Below are positions 40,633-52,692 of a stretch of 64,000 bases of DNA, piece by piece (the first letter of the stretch is position 1; every line of letters begins with the position of its first letter). Source of the stretch: Mercurialis annua (Eukaryota > Streptophyta > Magnoliopsida > Malpighiales > Euphorbiaceae); contig NC_065570.1 of NCBI RefSeq assembly GCF_937616625.2, positions 21,662,046 through 21,726,045 on the forward strand, read 5' to 3'. The notes below the pieces were generated by a model. It was not told the DNA's origin, did no database searches, and saw nothing but the letters and a program-made list of their open reading frames with translations. The position numbers and the translations under genes are program-made.

Positions 40633-41110
40633 TGTAAATAGTATTGCGAACTCATCTCAGTATATCTGACCCCGTTGTTTTCCCAAATTTTTCAGGTTTA
40701 TGATTTGAAAGCTGGTACACTCCGATTCTTTTGATTCTTCGGAGGTTTTTATGTTATTTAAACAAGTTACTGTTTTCGAACTCTTAGACCGCAGTATAAC
40801 TAGTTATTTATTACATTTGATATTACACTTTGGGATTGTCGATATATTCGATTATTTATATTTGGCATGATTACTCTGGATTACGATATTGTTATATATA
40901 AGGCATGCTGTTGAACATTTAAGATATTTAAGTTATTTATATTAGAACTGTAATATAAATTGCTAGACCTAGGTTGGAGTCTCGGTTGCCCCCGAGCAGT
41001 TTCTACAGGTTAATGTATTTGATTGATTTCCGCGAGACTTGCTACGGGTTTTGGTACAACCATACCCATACCCTAGCACCGGTCATGATTCATGAAATTG
41101 GGTCGTGACA

Positions 41111-41115
41111 GCGAT
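41111..41115. repeat. Target-site duplication of solo LTR 2, right copy (GCGAT)
   Basis: This is the second copy of GCGAT, followed by TTAAGCC as at the empty site 36437 onward. The sequence continues into the same ordered monomer variants as after 36441. Confidence 0.93.
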
Positions 41116-43476
41116 TTAAGCCAAACGTTTACAACCGTTACGAAACAAATCAAAGCGTTTCACCTTTTCAGCAATTTAGGCCAAAAGTTTACAAACATTA
41201 CAAAACAAATCCAAGTGTTTCCCCTTTTTAGAAATTTAAGCCAAACATTTACAAGTGTTACAAAACAAATAGAAGCGTTTCAAATTTTTAGTAATTTAAC
41301 CCAAACATTTACAAACGATACGAAACAAATTCAAACTTTTCACCTTTTTATCAATTTAAGCCAAGCGTTTACAAATGTTATGAAAAAAGTCCAAATGTTT
41401 CACCTTTTTAGCTATTTATGCCAACCATTTATAAAGGTTATGAAACAAATCCAAATATTTCACCTTTTTAGCAATTTGAGCCAAACGTTTACAAATGTTA
41501 CGAATCAAATCCAAGCATTTCACCTTTTTAGCAATTTAAGCCAAACGTTCACAAAAGTTACGAAAAAAATCCAAATGTTTCCCCGTTTTATCTATTTAAG
41601 ACAAACAATTACAAAGGTTATGAAACAAATCCAAATGTTTCACCTTTTTAGCAATTTCAGCCAAACGTTTACAAATGTTACGAAACAAATCCAAGCGTTT
41701 CACCTTTTTAGCAATTTAAGCCAAACGATTACAAACGTTACGAAACAAATCCAAGAGTTTCACCTTTTTAGAAGTTTAAGCCAATCGTTTACAAACGTTA
41801 TGAAACAAATCAAACGTTTCACCTTTTTAGCGATTTAAGCTAGACGTTTACAAACGTTACGAAACAAATCCAAACGTTTCACCTTTTTCGCTATTTAAGA
41901 AAAACTTTTACAAACGTTACGAAATAAATTCAAATATTTCACCTTTTTAGCAATTTAAGCCAAACGTTTACAAACGTTACGAAACAAATTCAAACATTTC
42001 CCCTTTTTAGCTATTTACGAAACAAATCCATATGTTTAACCTTTTTAGTGATTTAAGCCAAACTTTTACAAACGTTATGAAACAAATCAAAATGTTTCAC
42101 CTTTTTAGCGATTTAAGCCGAACATTTACTAACGCTACGAAACAAATCCAAACGTTACACCTTTTTAGTAATTTAAGCCAAACTTTTACAAACGTTACGA
42201 AACAAATCCAAACGTTTCACCTTTTTAGCTATTTAAACCAAACTTTTACAAACATTACGAAACAAATCTAAATGTTTAACCTTTTTAGCGATTTAAGCCA
42301 AACTTTTACAAACGTTACGAAACAAATCTAAATGTTTAACCTTTTTAGCGATTTAAGCCAAACTTTTACAAACGTTACTAAACAAATCCAAATGTTTCAC
42401 CTTTTTTAGTGATTTAAGCCAAACGTTTACAAACGTTATGAAACAAATCTAAACATTTCCCCTTTTTAGCAATTTAAGCCAAACTTTAACAAACGTTACG
42501 AAAAAATCAAATCATTTCCCCTTTTTAGCGATTTATGACAAACATTTACAAAATTTACGAAACAAATCCAAACGTTTCACCTTTTTAGAGATTTATGCCA
42601 AACGTTTACAAACGTTACGAAACAAAACAAAACCTTTTAAACATTACGAAACAAATCAAATGTTTCACCTTTTTAGCAATTTAATCCAAACCATTACAAA
42701 TGTTACGAAACAAAACCAAGTGTTTCACCTTTTTAGCAATTTAAGCCAAACATTTTCAAACGTTACGAAACAAATACAAGCGTTTGACCTGTTAAGCAAT
42801 TTAAGCCAAACGTTTACAAACGGTTTGAAACAAATCCAAGAGTTTCACGTTTCTAGTAATTTAAGCGTAACGTTTACAAACGTTATGAAACAAATTCAAG
42901 CGTTTCACCTTTTCAGCAATTTAAGCCAAACGTTTACAAACATTACGAAACAAAACCAAACATTTCACTTTTTTAGCAATTTAAGCACAACATTTACAAA
43001 CGTTAATATACAAATCCAAACATTTCCCCATTTTAGCGATTTAAGCCAAACGTTTAAATCGTTAAGAAACAAATCCAAACATTTCACTATTTTAGTGATT
43101 TATGCCAAACGCTTACAAACGTTACGAAACAAATCCAAATGTTTCACCATTTTAGCGATTGAAGCCAAACGTTTACAAACGTTACAAAACAAATTCAAAC
43201 GTTTCACCTTTTTAGCGATTTACACCAAACGTTTACAAACGTTACGAAACAAAACAAGACGTTTCACCTTTTCTACGATTTAAGCAAAACGTTTACAAAC
43301 ATTACGAAACAAAACCAAACTTTTAAAACGTTACGAATCAAATCCAAGCATTTCACCTTTTTAGCAACTTAAGCCAAACGTTTAACGACGTTGCGAACAA
43401 ATCCAAACATTTCCCCTTTTTAGCGATTTAAGCCAAAAGTTTACAAACGTGACGAAACAACAAATCCAAGCTAAAC
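41111..43476 (+). repeat. 60-bp satellite array after solo LTR 2
   Basis: These + oriented monomers match in order the stretch 6213 to about 8580. The repeat-derived open frames at 42660-43283 and 7583-8206 have almost the same variant series. The block ends in an AAACGTTT palindrome, where the orientation inverts. An open frame at 41092-41838 starts within the last bases of the LTR and runs on through the repeats; it is not considered a gene. Confidence 0.97.
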
Positions 43477-46400
43477 GTTTGGCTTAAATTGATAAAAAAG
43501 GTGAAACGTTTGTATTTATTTCGTATCGTTTGTAAACATTTGGCTTAAATTGCTAAAAAGGTGAAATGTTTGGATTTGTTTTGTAATGTTTGTAAACATT
43601 TTGCTTAAATCGCTAAATAGGGAAAACGTTTGGTTTTCTTTCGTAACGTTTGTAAACGTTTGGCTTAAATCGATAAAAAGGTGAAACGTTTGGTTTTTTT
43701 TTCCGTAAAGTTTGTAAACATTTGGCTTAAATCGCTAAAAGAGGTGAAACGTTTGGTTTTGTTTCGTAACCTTTGTAAATGTTTGGCTTAAATCGCAAAA
43801 AAGGTGAAACTTTTGGATTTGTTTCATAGCGTATGTAAATATTGGCTGAAAATGCAAAAAAGGTCAAACCCTTGGATTTGTTTCAGAATGTTTGTAAACG
43901 TTTGGCTTAAATTACTGTAAAGGTGAAACGCTTCGATTTGTTTCGTATCGTTTGTAAAGGTTTGGCTTAAATTGCTCAAAATGTGAAATGTTTGGATTTA
44001 TTTCGTAATGTTTTAAACGTTTGGTTTTGTTTCGTAACGTTTGTAAATGTTTGGCTTAAATCGCGAAAAAGGTGAAACATTTTGATTTGTTTTGTAACGT
44101 TTGAAAACGTTTGGCTTAAATTGCTAAAAAGGCGAAACGTTTAGATTTGTTTCGTAACGTTTGTAAATGTTTGGCTTAACTCCCTAAAAAGGTGAAACGT
44201 TTGGATTTGTTTCGTAACATTTGTAAACGTTTGGCTTAAATCGCTAAAAAGATTAAACGTTCGGATTTGTTTTGTAACATTTGTAAACGTTTGGCTTAAA
44301 TCGCTAAAAAGGGGAAACGTTTAAATTTGTTTCGTAACGTTTGTAAACGTTCGGCTTAAATCGCTAAAAACGTAAAACGATTGGATTTGTTTCGTAACGT
44401 TTGTAAACGTTTGGCTTAAATTGCTGAAAGGGTGAAACGCTTGTATTTGTTTCGTAACGTTTGTAAATGTTTGGTTTAAATTGCTAAAAAAGTGACATAT
44501 TTGGATTTGTTTTGTAACGTTGGTAAACGTTTTGCTTAAATTGCTAAATGGGTGAAACACTTGGATTTGTTTCGCAACGTTTGTAAACGTTTGGCTTAAA
44601 TCGCTAAAAGGTGAAACATTTGGATTTGTTTCATAACCTTTGTAAATGTTTGGCTTAAATCGCTAAAAAGGTGAAACGTTTGGATTTGTTTCGTAACTTT
44701 TTTAAACATTTGGCTTAAATCGCTAAAAAGGTGAAACATTTGAATTTGTTTCGTAACGTTTGTAAACGTTTGGCTTAAATTGCTAAAAAGGTTAAACGCT
44801 TGGATTTGTTTCGTAACGTTTGGAAATGTTTGGCTTCAATTGCTAAAAAGGTGAAACGCTTGGATTTGTTTTGTATTGATTTTAAACGTTTGACTTAAAT
44901 TGTTAAAAAGGTCAAACGCTTGGATTTATTTCGTAAACGTTTGTCTTAAATTGCTAAAAATGTGAAACGTTTGAATTTGTTTCGTAACGTTTTAAACGTT
45001 TGGTTTTTTTTCGTAAAGTTTGTAAAGGTTTGGCTTAAATCGCTAAAAAGGTGAAACATTTGGATTTGTTTCGTAACATTTCTAAACGTTTGGCTTAAAT
45101 CGCTAAAAAGGCGAAACGTTTGGAATTGTTTCATAACGTTTAGAAACCTTTGGATTAAATCGCTAAAAAGATGAAACGTTTGGATTTTTTTTAGTATCAT
45201 TGCTAAAAGGTGAAACACTTTGTATTTGTTTCGTAACGTTTGTAAACGTTTGGCTTCAATTGCTAAAAAGGTGAAACATTTTGATTTATTTCGTAACGTT
45301 TGAAAACATTTGTCTAAAATTGCTAAAAAGAGGAAACATTTGGATTTGTTTCATAACGTTTGTAAACGTTTGGCTTAATTCGCTAAAAAGGTGAAACGTT
45401 TGGATTTGTTTCATAATGTTTGGAAATGTTTGGCTTATATCGCTAAAAAGGGGAAACGTTTGAATTTGTTTCGTTATGTTTGCAAACGTTTGGCTTAAAT
45501 TGCTAAAAAGGTGAAACGTTTGGATTTGTTTCGTAACGTTTGTAAACGTATGGCTTAAATCGCTAAAAAGTTGAAACGTTTGGATTTCTTTCGTAACATT
45601 TGTAAATGTTTGGCTTAAATCACTAAAGAGGTGAAACGTTTGGATTTGTTTCATTATGTTTGTAAACGTTTTGCTTAAATCGCTAAAAAGGTGAAACGTT
45701 TGGATTTGTTTAGTAACGTTTGCAAACGTTTGGCTTAAATTGCTAAAAAGTTGAGACGTTTGCATTTGTTTCGTACCGTTTGTGAATGTTTGGCTTAAAT
45801 CGCTAAAAAGGTTAAACATTTGGATTTGTTTCGTAACGTTTGTAAACGTTTGGCTTATATTGCTAAAAGGGTGAAAGCTTGGATTTGTTTCGGTACGTTT
45901 GTAAACATTTGGCTTAAATTTTTAAAAGGGTGATACTCTTGGATTTGTTTCGTAACGTTTGTAAACGTTTGACTTAAATTGCCAAAAAGGTGAAACATTT
46001 GGATTTGTTTCGTAACTTTTGTAAACGTTTGGCTTAAATCGCTAAAAAGGTGAAACGTTTGGATTTGTTTCATAACGTTTTTAAATGTTTGGATTAAACC
46101 GCTAAAAAGGTGAAACGTTTAGATTTTTTTCGTAACGTTTGTAAACGTTTGGCTTAAATTGCTAAAAAAGGTGAAACTCTTGGATTTGTTTTGTAACGTT
46201 TGTAAATGTTTGGCTTCAATTGCTAAAAAGGAGAAACGCTTGGATTTGCTTCCTAATGTTTGTAAACATTTGGCCTATGTTGCTAAAAAGGGGAAACGCT
46301 TGGTTTTGTTTCGTAACGTTTGTAAATGTTTGGCTTATGTTGCTAAAACGGGGAAACGCTTGGTTTTGTTTTGTAACGTTTGTAAATGTTTGGCATAAAT

Positions 46401-47753
46401 CGCAAAAAATATGAAACATTTAAATTTGTTTCGTAACGTTTTAAATTTTTGGTTTTGTTTCGTAACGATTGTAAACGTTTGGCTTAAATCGCTAAAAAGG
46501 TGAAACATTTTGATTTGTTTTGTAACGTTTGTAAACGTTTGGCTTAAATCGCTAAAAAGGTGAAACGTTTGGATTTGTTTCATAACATTTGTAAACGTTT
46601 GGCTTAAATCTCTAAAAAGGTGAAATGTTTGGATTTGTTTCGTTACGTTTGCAAACCTTTGGTTTAAATAGCTAAAAATGCGAAACGTTTCGGTTTGTTT
46701 CGTAACATTTTAAACGTTTCGTTTTGTTTCGTAACGTTTGTAAGCGTTTGGCTTAAAACGCTAAAAAGGGGAAACGTTTGGATTTGTTTCAGAATGTTTG
46801 TAAACGTTTGGCTTAAATTGCTAAAAAGGTGAAACACTTCGATTTGTTTTGTATCGTTTGTATTGGCTCAAATCGCTCAAAATGTGAAATGTTTGGATTT
46901 GTTTCGTAATGTTTTAAACGTTTGGTTTTGTTTCGTAACATTTGTAAATGTTTGGCTTAAATTGCTAAAAACGGGAAACATTTGGATTTATTTCATAACC
47001 TTTGTAAACGTTTGACTTAAATCGATAAAAAGGTGAAACGTTTGGATTTGTTTCGTAACTTTTGTAAACGTTTGGCTTAAATCGCTAAAAAGGTGAAACA
47101 TTTGGATTTGTTTCATAACGTCTGGAAACGTTTGGCGTCAATCGTTAAAAATGGGAAACGTTTGGATATTTTCGTAAGGTTTGTAAACGTTTGACATAAA
47201 TTGCTAAAAAGGTGAAACACTTGGATTTAATTCGTAACGTTTGTAAACATTTGTCTTAAATTGCTAAAAGGGGAAACGCTTGGTTTTGTTTCGTAATGTT
47301 TGTAAAGGTTTGGCTGAAATCGCTAAAAATGTGAAAAGTTTTGTTTCGTAACGTTTGTAAACGTTTTTCTTAAATCGCTACAAAGATGAAACGCTTTGAT
47401 TTGTTTCGTAATGTTTGTAAACGTTTGGCTTAAATTGCTAAAAAGGTTAAGCATTTGGATTTGTTTCGTAACCATTCTAAACATTTGGCTTAAATCGCTA
47501 AAAAGTTGAAACTGTTGGATTTTTTTCGTAACGTTTGTGAATGTTTGGCTTAAATTGCGAAAAAGGTGAAACGCTTGGATTTGATTCGTAACGTTTGTAA
47601 ACATTTGGCCTAAATTGCTATAAAGGTGAAATGCATGGATTTGTTTCGTAACGTTAGTAAACATTTGTCTTACATTGCTAAAAAGGGGAAAATGTTTGGA
47701 TTTGTTTCGTAGCGTTTGTAAACATTTGGCTTAAATCGCTAAAAAGGTGAAAC
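43477..47753 (-). repeat. 60-bp satellite array, second inverted block
   Basis: Inverted monomers correspond to the block at 8845-19569 but are much shorter, because only one copy of the 2.2-kb type higher-order unit is present instead of four. Shared landmarks include AGTATCATTGC at 45193 (compare 10056 and 12247) and GTCAAACCCTTGG at about 43863 (compare 9087). No gene is seen. Confidence 0.97.
45193..47090 (-). repeat. Single diverged copy of the 2.2-kb higher-order repeat
   Basis: AGTATCATTGC at 45193, a GGCCTATGTTGC variant at about 46273 and the closing GATTTATTTCATAACC near 46984 appear in the same order as in the four copies at 10.0-18.8 kb. At about 1.9 kb it is shorter than those copies. 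It is the superunit-2 counterpart of that four-copy array. Confidence 0.8.
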
Positions 47754-50700
47754 TTTTAGCGATTTAAGCAAAACGTTTTCAAACGTTACGAAACAAATTC
47801 AAACGTGTCATCTTTTTAGCGATTTAAGCCAATCGTTACTAAACAAATCCAAATGTTTCGCCTTTTTATCAATTTATGCCAAACGTTTACAAACGTTACG
47901 AAACAAATCCAAACATTTCCCCTTTTTTAGCGATTTAAGCGAAACATTTACAAACGTTATGAAACAAAACCAAACGCTTGAAACGTTATGAAACGAATCC
48001 AAACGTTTCACATTTTTAGCGATTTAAGCCAAACCTTTACAAATGTTATGAAACAAAACCAAGTGTTTTTCCTTTTTAGAAATTTAAGCCAAATATTTAC
48101 AAATGTTACGAAACAAATCCAAGTACCATTTTAGCAAATTAAGCCAAACGTTTACAAACTTTCTGAAATAAATCCAAGTTTTTCACCTTTTAAGTAATAT
48201 AAGCCAAACGTTTACAAACGTTACAAAACAAATCCAAGCGTTTCACCTTTTTAGCAATTTAAACCAAACGTTAACAAACGGTACGAAACAAATCCAAGCG
48301 TTTCACCTTTTTAGCGATTTAAGCCAAACGTTTACAAACGTTACGAAACAAAACCAAACGTTTCACCTTTTTAGAGATTGAAGCCAAACGTTTACAAACC
48401 TTACGAAACAAATCCAAACGTTTCATATTTTTAGCAATTTAAGCCAAACCTATACGAACATAACGAAACAAAAACCAAGTGTTTCACCTTTTTAGGAATT
48501 TAAGCCAAACGTTTACAAACATAACGAAACAAATCCAAGTGTTTCACCTTTTAAGCAATTTAAGCCAAACGTTTACAAACGGTACGAAACAAATCCAAGC
48601 GTTTCACCTTTTTAGTAGTTTAAGCCAAACATTTACAAACGCTACGAAACAAATACAAATGTTTCCCCCTTTTTAGCAATGTAAGCGAAACATTTTAAAA
48701 CGTTACGAAACAAATCCAAGCATTTCACCTTTTTAGAAATTTAAGCCAAACGTTTAAAAACGTTACGAAACAAATCCAAGTGTTTCACTTTCTTAGCAAT
48801 TTAAGCTAAATGTTTACAAACGTTACGAAACAAATCCAAGCGTTTCACCTTTTTAGAAATTTAAGCCAAACGTTTAAAAACGTTACGAAACAAAACCAAG
48901 TGTTTCACCTTTTTAGCAATTTAAGACAAATGTTTACAAATGTTACGAAACAAATCCAAATGTTTCACCTTTTCATCGATTTAAACCAAACGTTTACAAA
49001 AGTTACGAGACAAATCAAAGCTTTTGACCTTTTTAGCAATTTAAGCCAAACGTTTACAAACGTCATGAAACAAATCCAACCGTTTCCCCTTTTTACCAAT
49101 TTTAGCCAAACGTTTCCAAACGTTACAAAAGAAATTCAAACGTTTCCTCATTTTAGCGATTTCAGCCAAACGTTTAAAACATTACGAAACAAATCAAAAT
49201 GTTTCACCTTTTTAGCGATTTTAGCCAAACGTTTACAAACGTTACGTAACAAATCCAAATGTTTAACCTCTTTAGCAATTGATGCCAAACGTTTACAAAC
49301 GTTACGAAAAGAATCCAAACATTTCACATTTTTAGAAATTTAAGCCAAACACAAGCGTTAAGAAACAAATCCAAGCATTTCACCTTTTTAGCAATTTAAG
49401 CCAAACGTTTACAAACGTAGCGAAACAAATCCAAGCGTTTCACCTTTTTAGCAATTTAAGCCAAAGGTTTACAAACGTTACGAAATAAATCCAAGCGTTT
49501 CACCTTTTTAGCAATTTAAGCAAACGTTTACAAACATTACGAAACAAATCCAAGCGTTTCACCTTTTTAGCAATTTAAGCTAAACGTTTACAAACTTTTC
49601 GAAACAAATCCAAACATTTCACCTTTTTAGCGATTTAAGCCGAACGTTTACAAACGTTACTAAACAAAACCAAACGTTTAACCTTTTTAGCAATTTAAGC
49701 CAAACGTTTTTACGAAACAAATCCAAACGTTTCCCTATTTTAGCGATTTAGGCCAAATATTTACAAACGCTACGAAACAAATTCCAACGTTTCTCCATTT
49801 TAGCGATTTCAGCCAAACGTCTAAAACGTTACGAAAAAACTCCAAATGTTTCACCTTTTTAAAGATTTAGCCAAACGTTTAAAAACGTTACGAAATAAAT
49901 CCAAACGTTTCACCTTTTTAGCGATTTACGCCAAATGTTTACAAACGTTATGAAACAAATTCGAACATTTAACCTTTAACGTTACGAAACAAATCCAAAC
50001 GTTTCACCTTTTTAGCGATTTAAGCCAAATGTTTTCAAACGTTACGAAACAAATACAAACAATTCACCTTTTTAGAGATTTAAGAAAACGTTTACACACG
50101 TTACAAAACAAATGCAAACGTTTAACCTTTTTAGCGATTTAAGCCAAATCTTTAAAACGTTACAAAATAAATTCAAACGTTTAGAAATATTACGTAACAA
50201 AAACAAACGTTTCACATTTTTAGCAATTTAAGCCAAATGTTTACAAACGTTACAAAAAAAATCCAAACGTTTCCCCTTTTTAGCGATTGAAGCCAAACAA
50301 TTACAAACGTTACGAAACAAATTCAAACGTTTCCACATTTAAGAGATTTAAGCCAAACGTTTATAAACGTTACGAAACAAAAATAAATGTTTCCTCTTAT
50401 TAGCGATTTAAGCCAAACGTTCACAAACGTTACGAAACAAATCCAAACGTTTCCCTATTTTAGCGATTTAAGCCAAACTTTTAAAACGTTACGAAACAAA
50501 TCCAAATATTTCACCTTAATAGCAATTTAAGCCAAACGTTTACAATACGAAACAAATCCAAAAGTTTCCTCGTTTTATCGATTGAAGCCAAACGTTTACA
50601 AACGTTACGAAACAAATCCAAATGTTTCCCATTTAGCAATTTAAGCCAAACGTTTACAAACTTACGAAACAAAACCAAGCATTTGACTTTTTTTAGCAAT

Positions 50701-51908
50701 TTAAACGAAATGTTTACAAACATTACGAAACAAATCCAAGCGTTTTACCTTTTTATCAATTTAAACTAAACGTTTGCAAACGTTACGAAACAAATCCAAA
50801 CGTTTCACCTTTTAAGCGATTTAAGCCAAACATTTACAAACGTTTACAAACAGTACGAAACAAATCCAAACGTTTCACCTTTTTAGCGATTTAATCAAAA
50901 CGTCTACAAACGCTACGAAACAAATCCAGACGTTTCACCATTTTATCAATTTTAGCCAAATGTTTACAAACGTTACGAAACAAACCCAAACGTTTGACCT
51001 TTTTAGCGATATAAGCCAAACATTTACAATCATTTACTAAACAAATCCAAACGTTTCCCTTTTTAGCGATTTAAGCCAAACATTTCACCTTTTTATCTAT
51101 TTAAGCCAAACGTTTAGAAACGTTACGAAACAAATCCAAATGTTTCACCTTTTTAGCAATTTAAGCCAAACGTTTACAAATGTTACAAAACAAAACCAAA
51201 CTTTTAAAACATTACGAAACAAATCCAAAAGTTTCCCATTTTTAGCGATTTAAGCCAAATGTTTACAAAAGTTACGAAACAAAACCAAGCGTTTCACCTT
51301 TTTAGCAATTTAAGACAATCGTTTACAAACGTTACAAAACATTACGAAACAAAACCAAATGTTACAAACGTTACAAAATAAATCCAAACGTTTCCCATTT
51401 TTAGCGATTTAAGCTAAACGTTAACAAACGTTACAAAACAAAACCAAAGGTTTCCCTTTTTAGCGATTTAAGCCAAACGTTTACAAACGTTACAAAACAA
51501 AACCAAAGTGTTTCACCTTTTTAGCAATTTAAGACAAACGTTTACGAAAGTTAAAAAACATCACGAAACAAAACCAAACGTTATGAAACAAAACCAAACG
51601 TTTCCCATTTTTAGCGATTTAAGCCAAACCTTTACAAACGTTACGAAACAAAGCCAAACGTTTCCCATTTTTAGAGATTTAAGCCAAACGTTTACAAACG
51701 CTACGAAACAAAACCAAACGTTTCCCCTTTTTAATTATTTATGTCAAACGTTTACAAACGTTACAAAACAAAACCAAATGTTTCACCTTTTTAGCGATTT
51801 AAGCAGAAAGTTTAGAAACGTTACGAAGCAAATCCAAACATTTCACCTTTTAATGGATTTAAGCCAAATGTTTACAAACGCTACGAAACAAATCCAATCG
51901 TTTCACCC

Positions 51909-51932
51909 TTTTAGCAATTTAAATTGCTAAAA
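51909..51932. repeat. 24-bp perfect palindrome inside the array
   Basis: The arm TTTTAGCAATTT is followed directly by its reverse complement. The right arm looks like the start of an inverted monomer that is at once followed by + sequence, so this may be the scar of a very short inversion or template switch. Confidence 0.85.
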
Positions 51933-52692
51933 AAAAGTTTACAAATGTTACGAAACAAAACAAAATGTTTCACCTTTTTAGCGATTTAAGCCAAACATTT
52001 ACATACGTTACAAAACGAATCCAAATGTTTCCCCTTTTTAGCGATTTAAGCCAAACGTTTACAATCTTTACAAAACAAATCCAAACGTTTCACCTTTTTA
52101 GCAATTTAAATCCAAACGTTTTACCTTTTTAGGGATTTAAGCCATACGTATACAAACGATACGAAACAAATCCAAATGTTCACCTTTTTAGTGATTTAAG
52201 CCAAACGTTTCACCGTTTTAGTGATATAAGCCAAACATTTACAAACGTTTCGAACCAAATCTAAACGTTTGCCCTTTTAGCGATTTAAGCCAAACATTTA
52301 TAAACGTTACGAAACAAATCCGAACGTTTAAAACGTTACGAAACAAATCCAAACGTTTCTCCTTTTTAGCGATTTAAGCCAAACATTTACAAACATTACG
52401 AAACAAATCCAAACGTTTCTCCTTTTCAGCGATTTAAAACAAACCTTTACAAACATTATGAAACAAATTCAAACGTTTCACCTTTTTAGCGCTTTTAAGC
52501 CAAACGTTTACAAACGTTACGAACCAAAACTAAACGTTTCACCTTATTAAGGATTTATGCCAAACATTTACAGACGTTACGAACCAAAACCAAACGTTTC
52601 ACCTTTTTAGCGATTTAAGCCAAATGTTTACAAACGTTATGAAACAAATCCAAACGTTTCACCTTTTTAGCGATTTCAGCCAATCATTTACA

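Larger units (their letters stand above)
38215..41110 (+). mobile_element. Solo LTR 2, plant LTR retrotransposon (probably Ty3/gypsy), 2,896 bp
   Basis: The element begins TGTAATATCCCGTATTTT and ends GGGTCGTGACA, with a perfect 5-bp target-site duplication. It is related to solo LTR 1 but lies in the opposite orientation. The last 1.2 kb (about 39870-41110) aligns well by eye with 27789-28990. The first 1.6 kb does not, apart from the terminal bases. Within it are two candidate TATA sites (38631-38644 and 40482-40492), an AATAAA at 40627, a splice-donor-like GGGTAAGTT at 38714-38722 and an acceptor-like TTTTTCAGGT ending near 40696. There is no internal retrotransposon domain on either side. 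No coding sequence is supported. Confidence 0.88.

Noticed and set aside
38714..40696. Intron bounded by GGGTAAGTT and TTTTTCAGGT in solo LTR 2
   Set aside because: The donor and acceptor look plausible, but there is no coding exon on either side and no transcript evidence. It is mentioned only in the LTR entry.
38215..41110. A complete non-autonomous LTR element rather than a solo LTR
   Set aside because: I could not find a direct repeat of the first few hundred bases at the other end, nor a primer-binding site after an internal CA terminus.
41092..41838. 248-codon open frame joining the end of solo LTR 2 to the satellite
   Set aside because: The ATG lies in the LTR terminus and everything after it is satellite. 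It is a chance fusion created by the insertion, without a signal peptide or a known domain.
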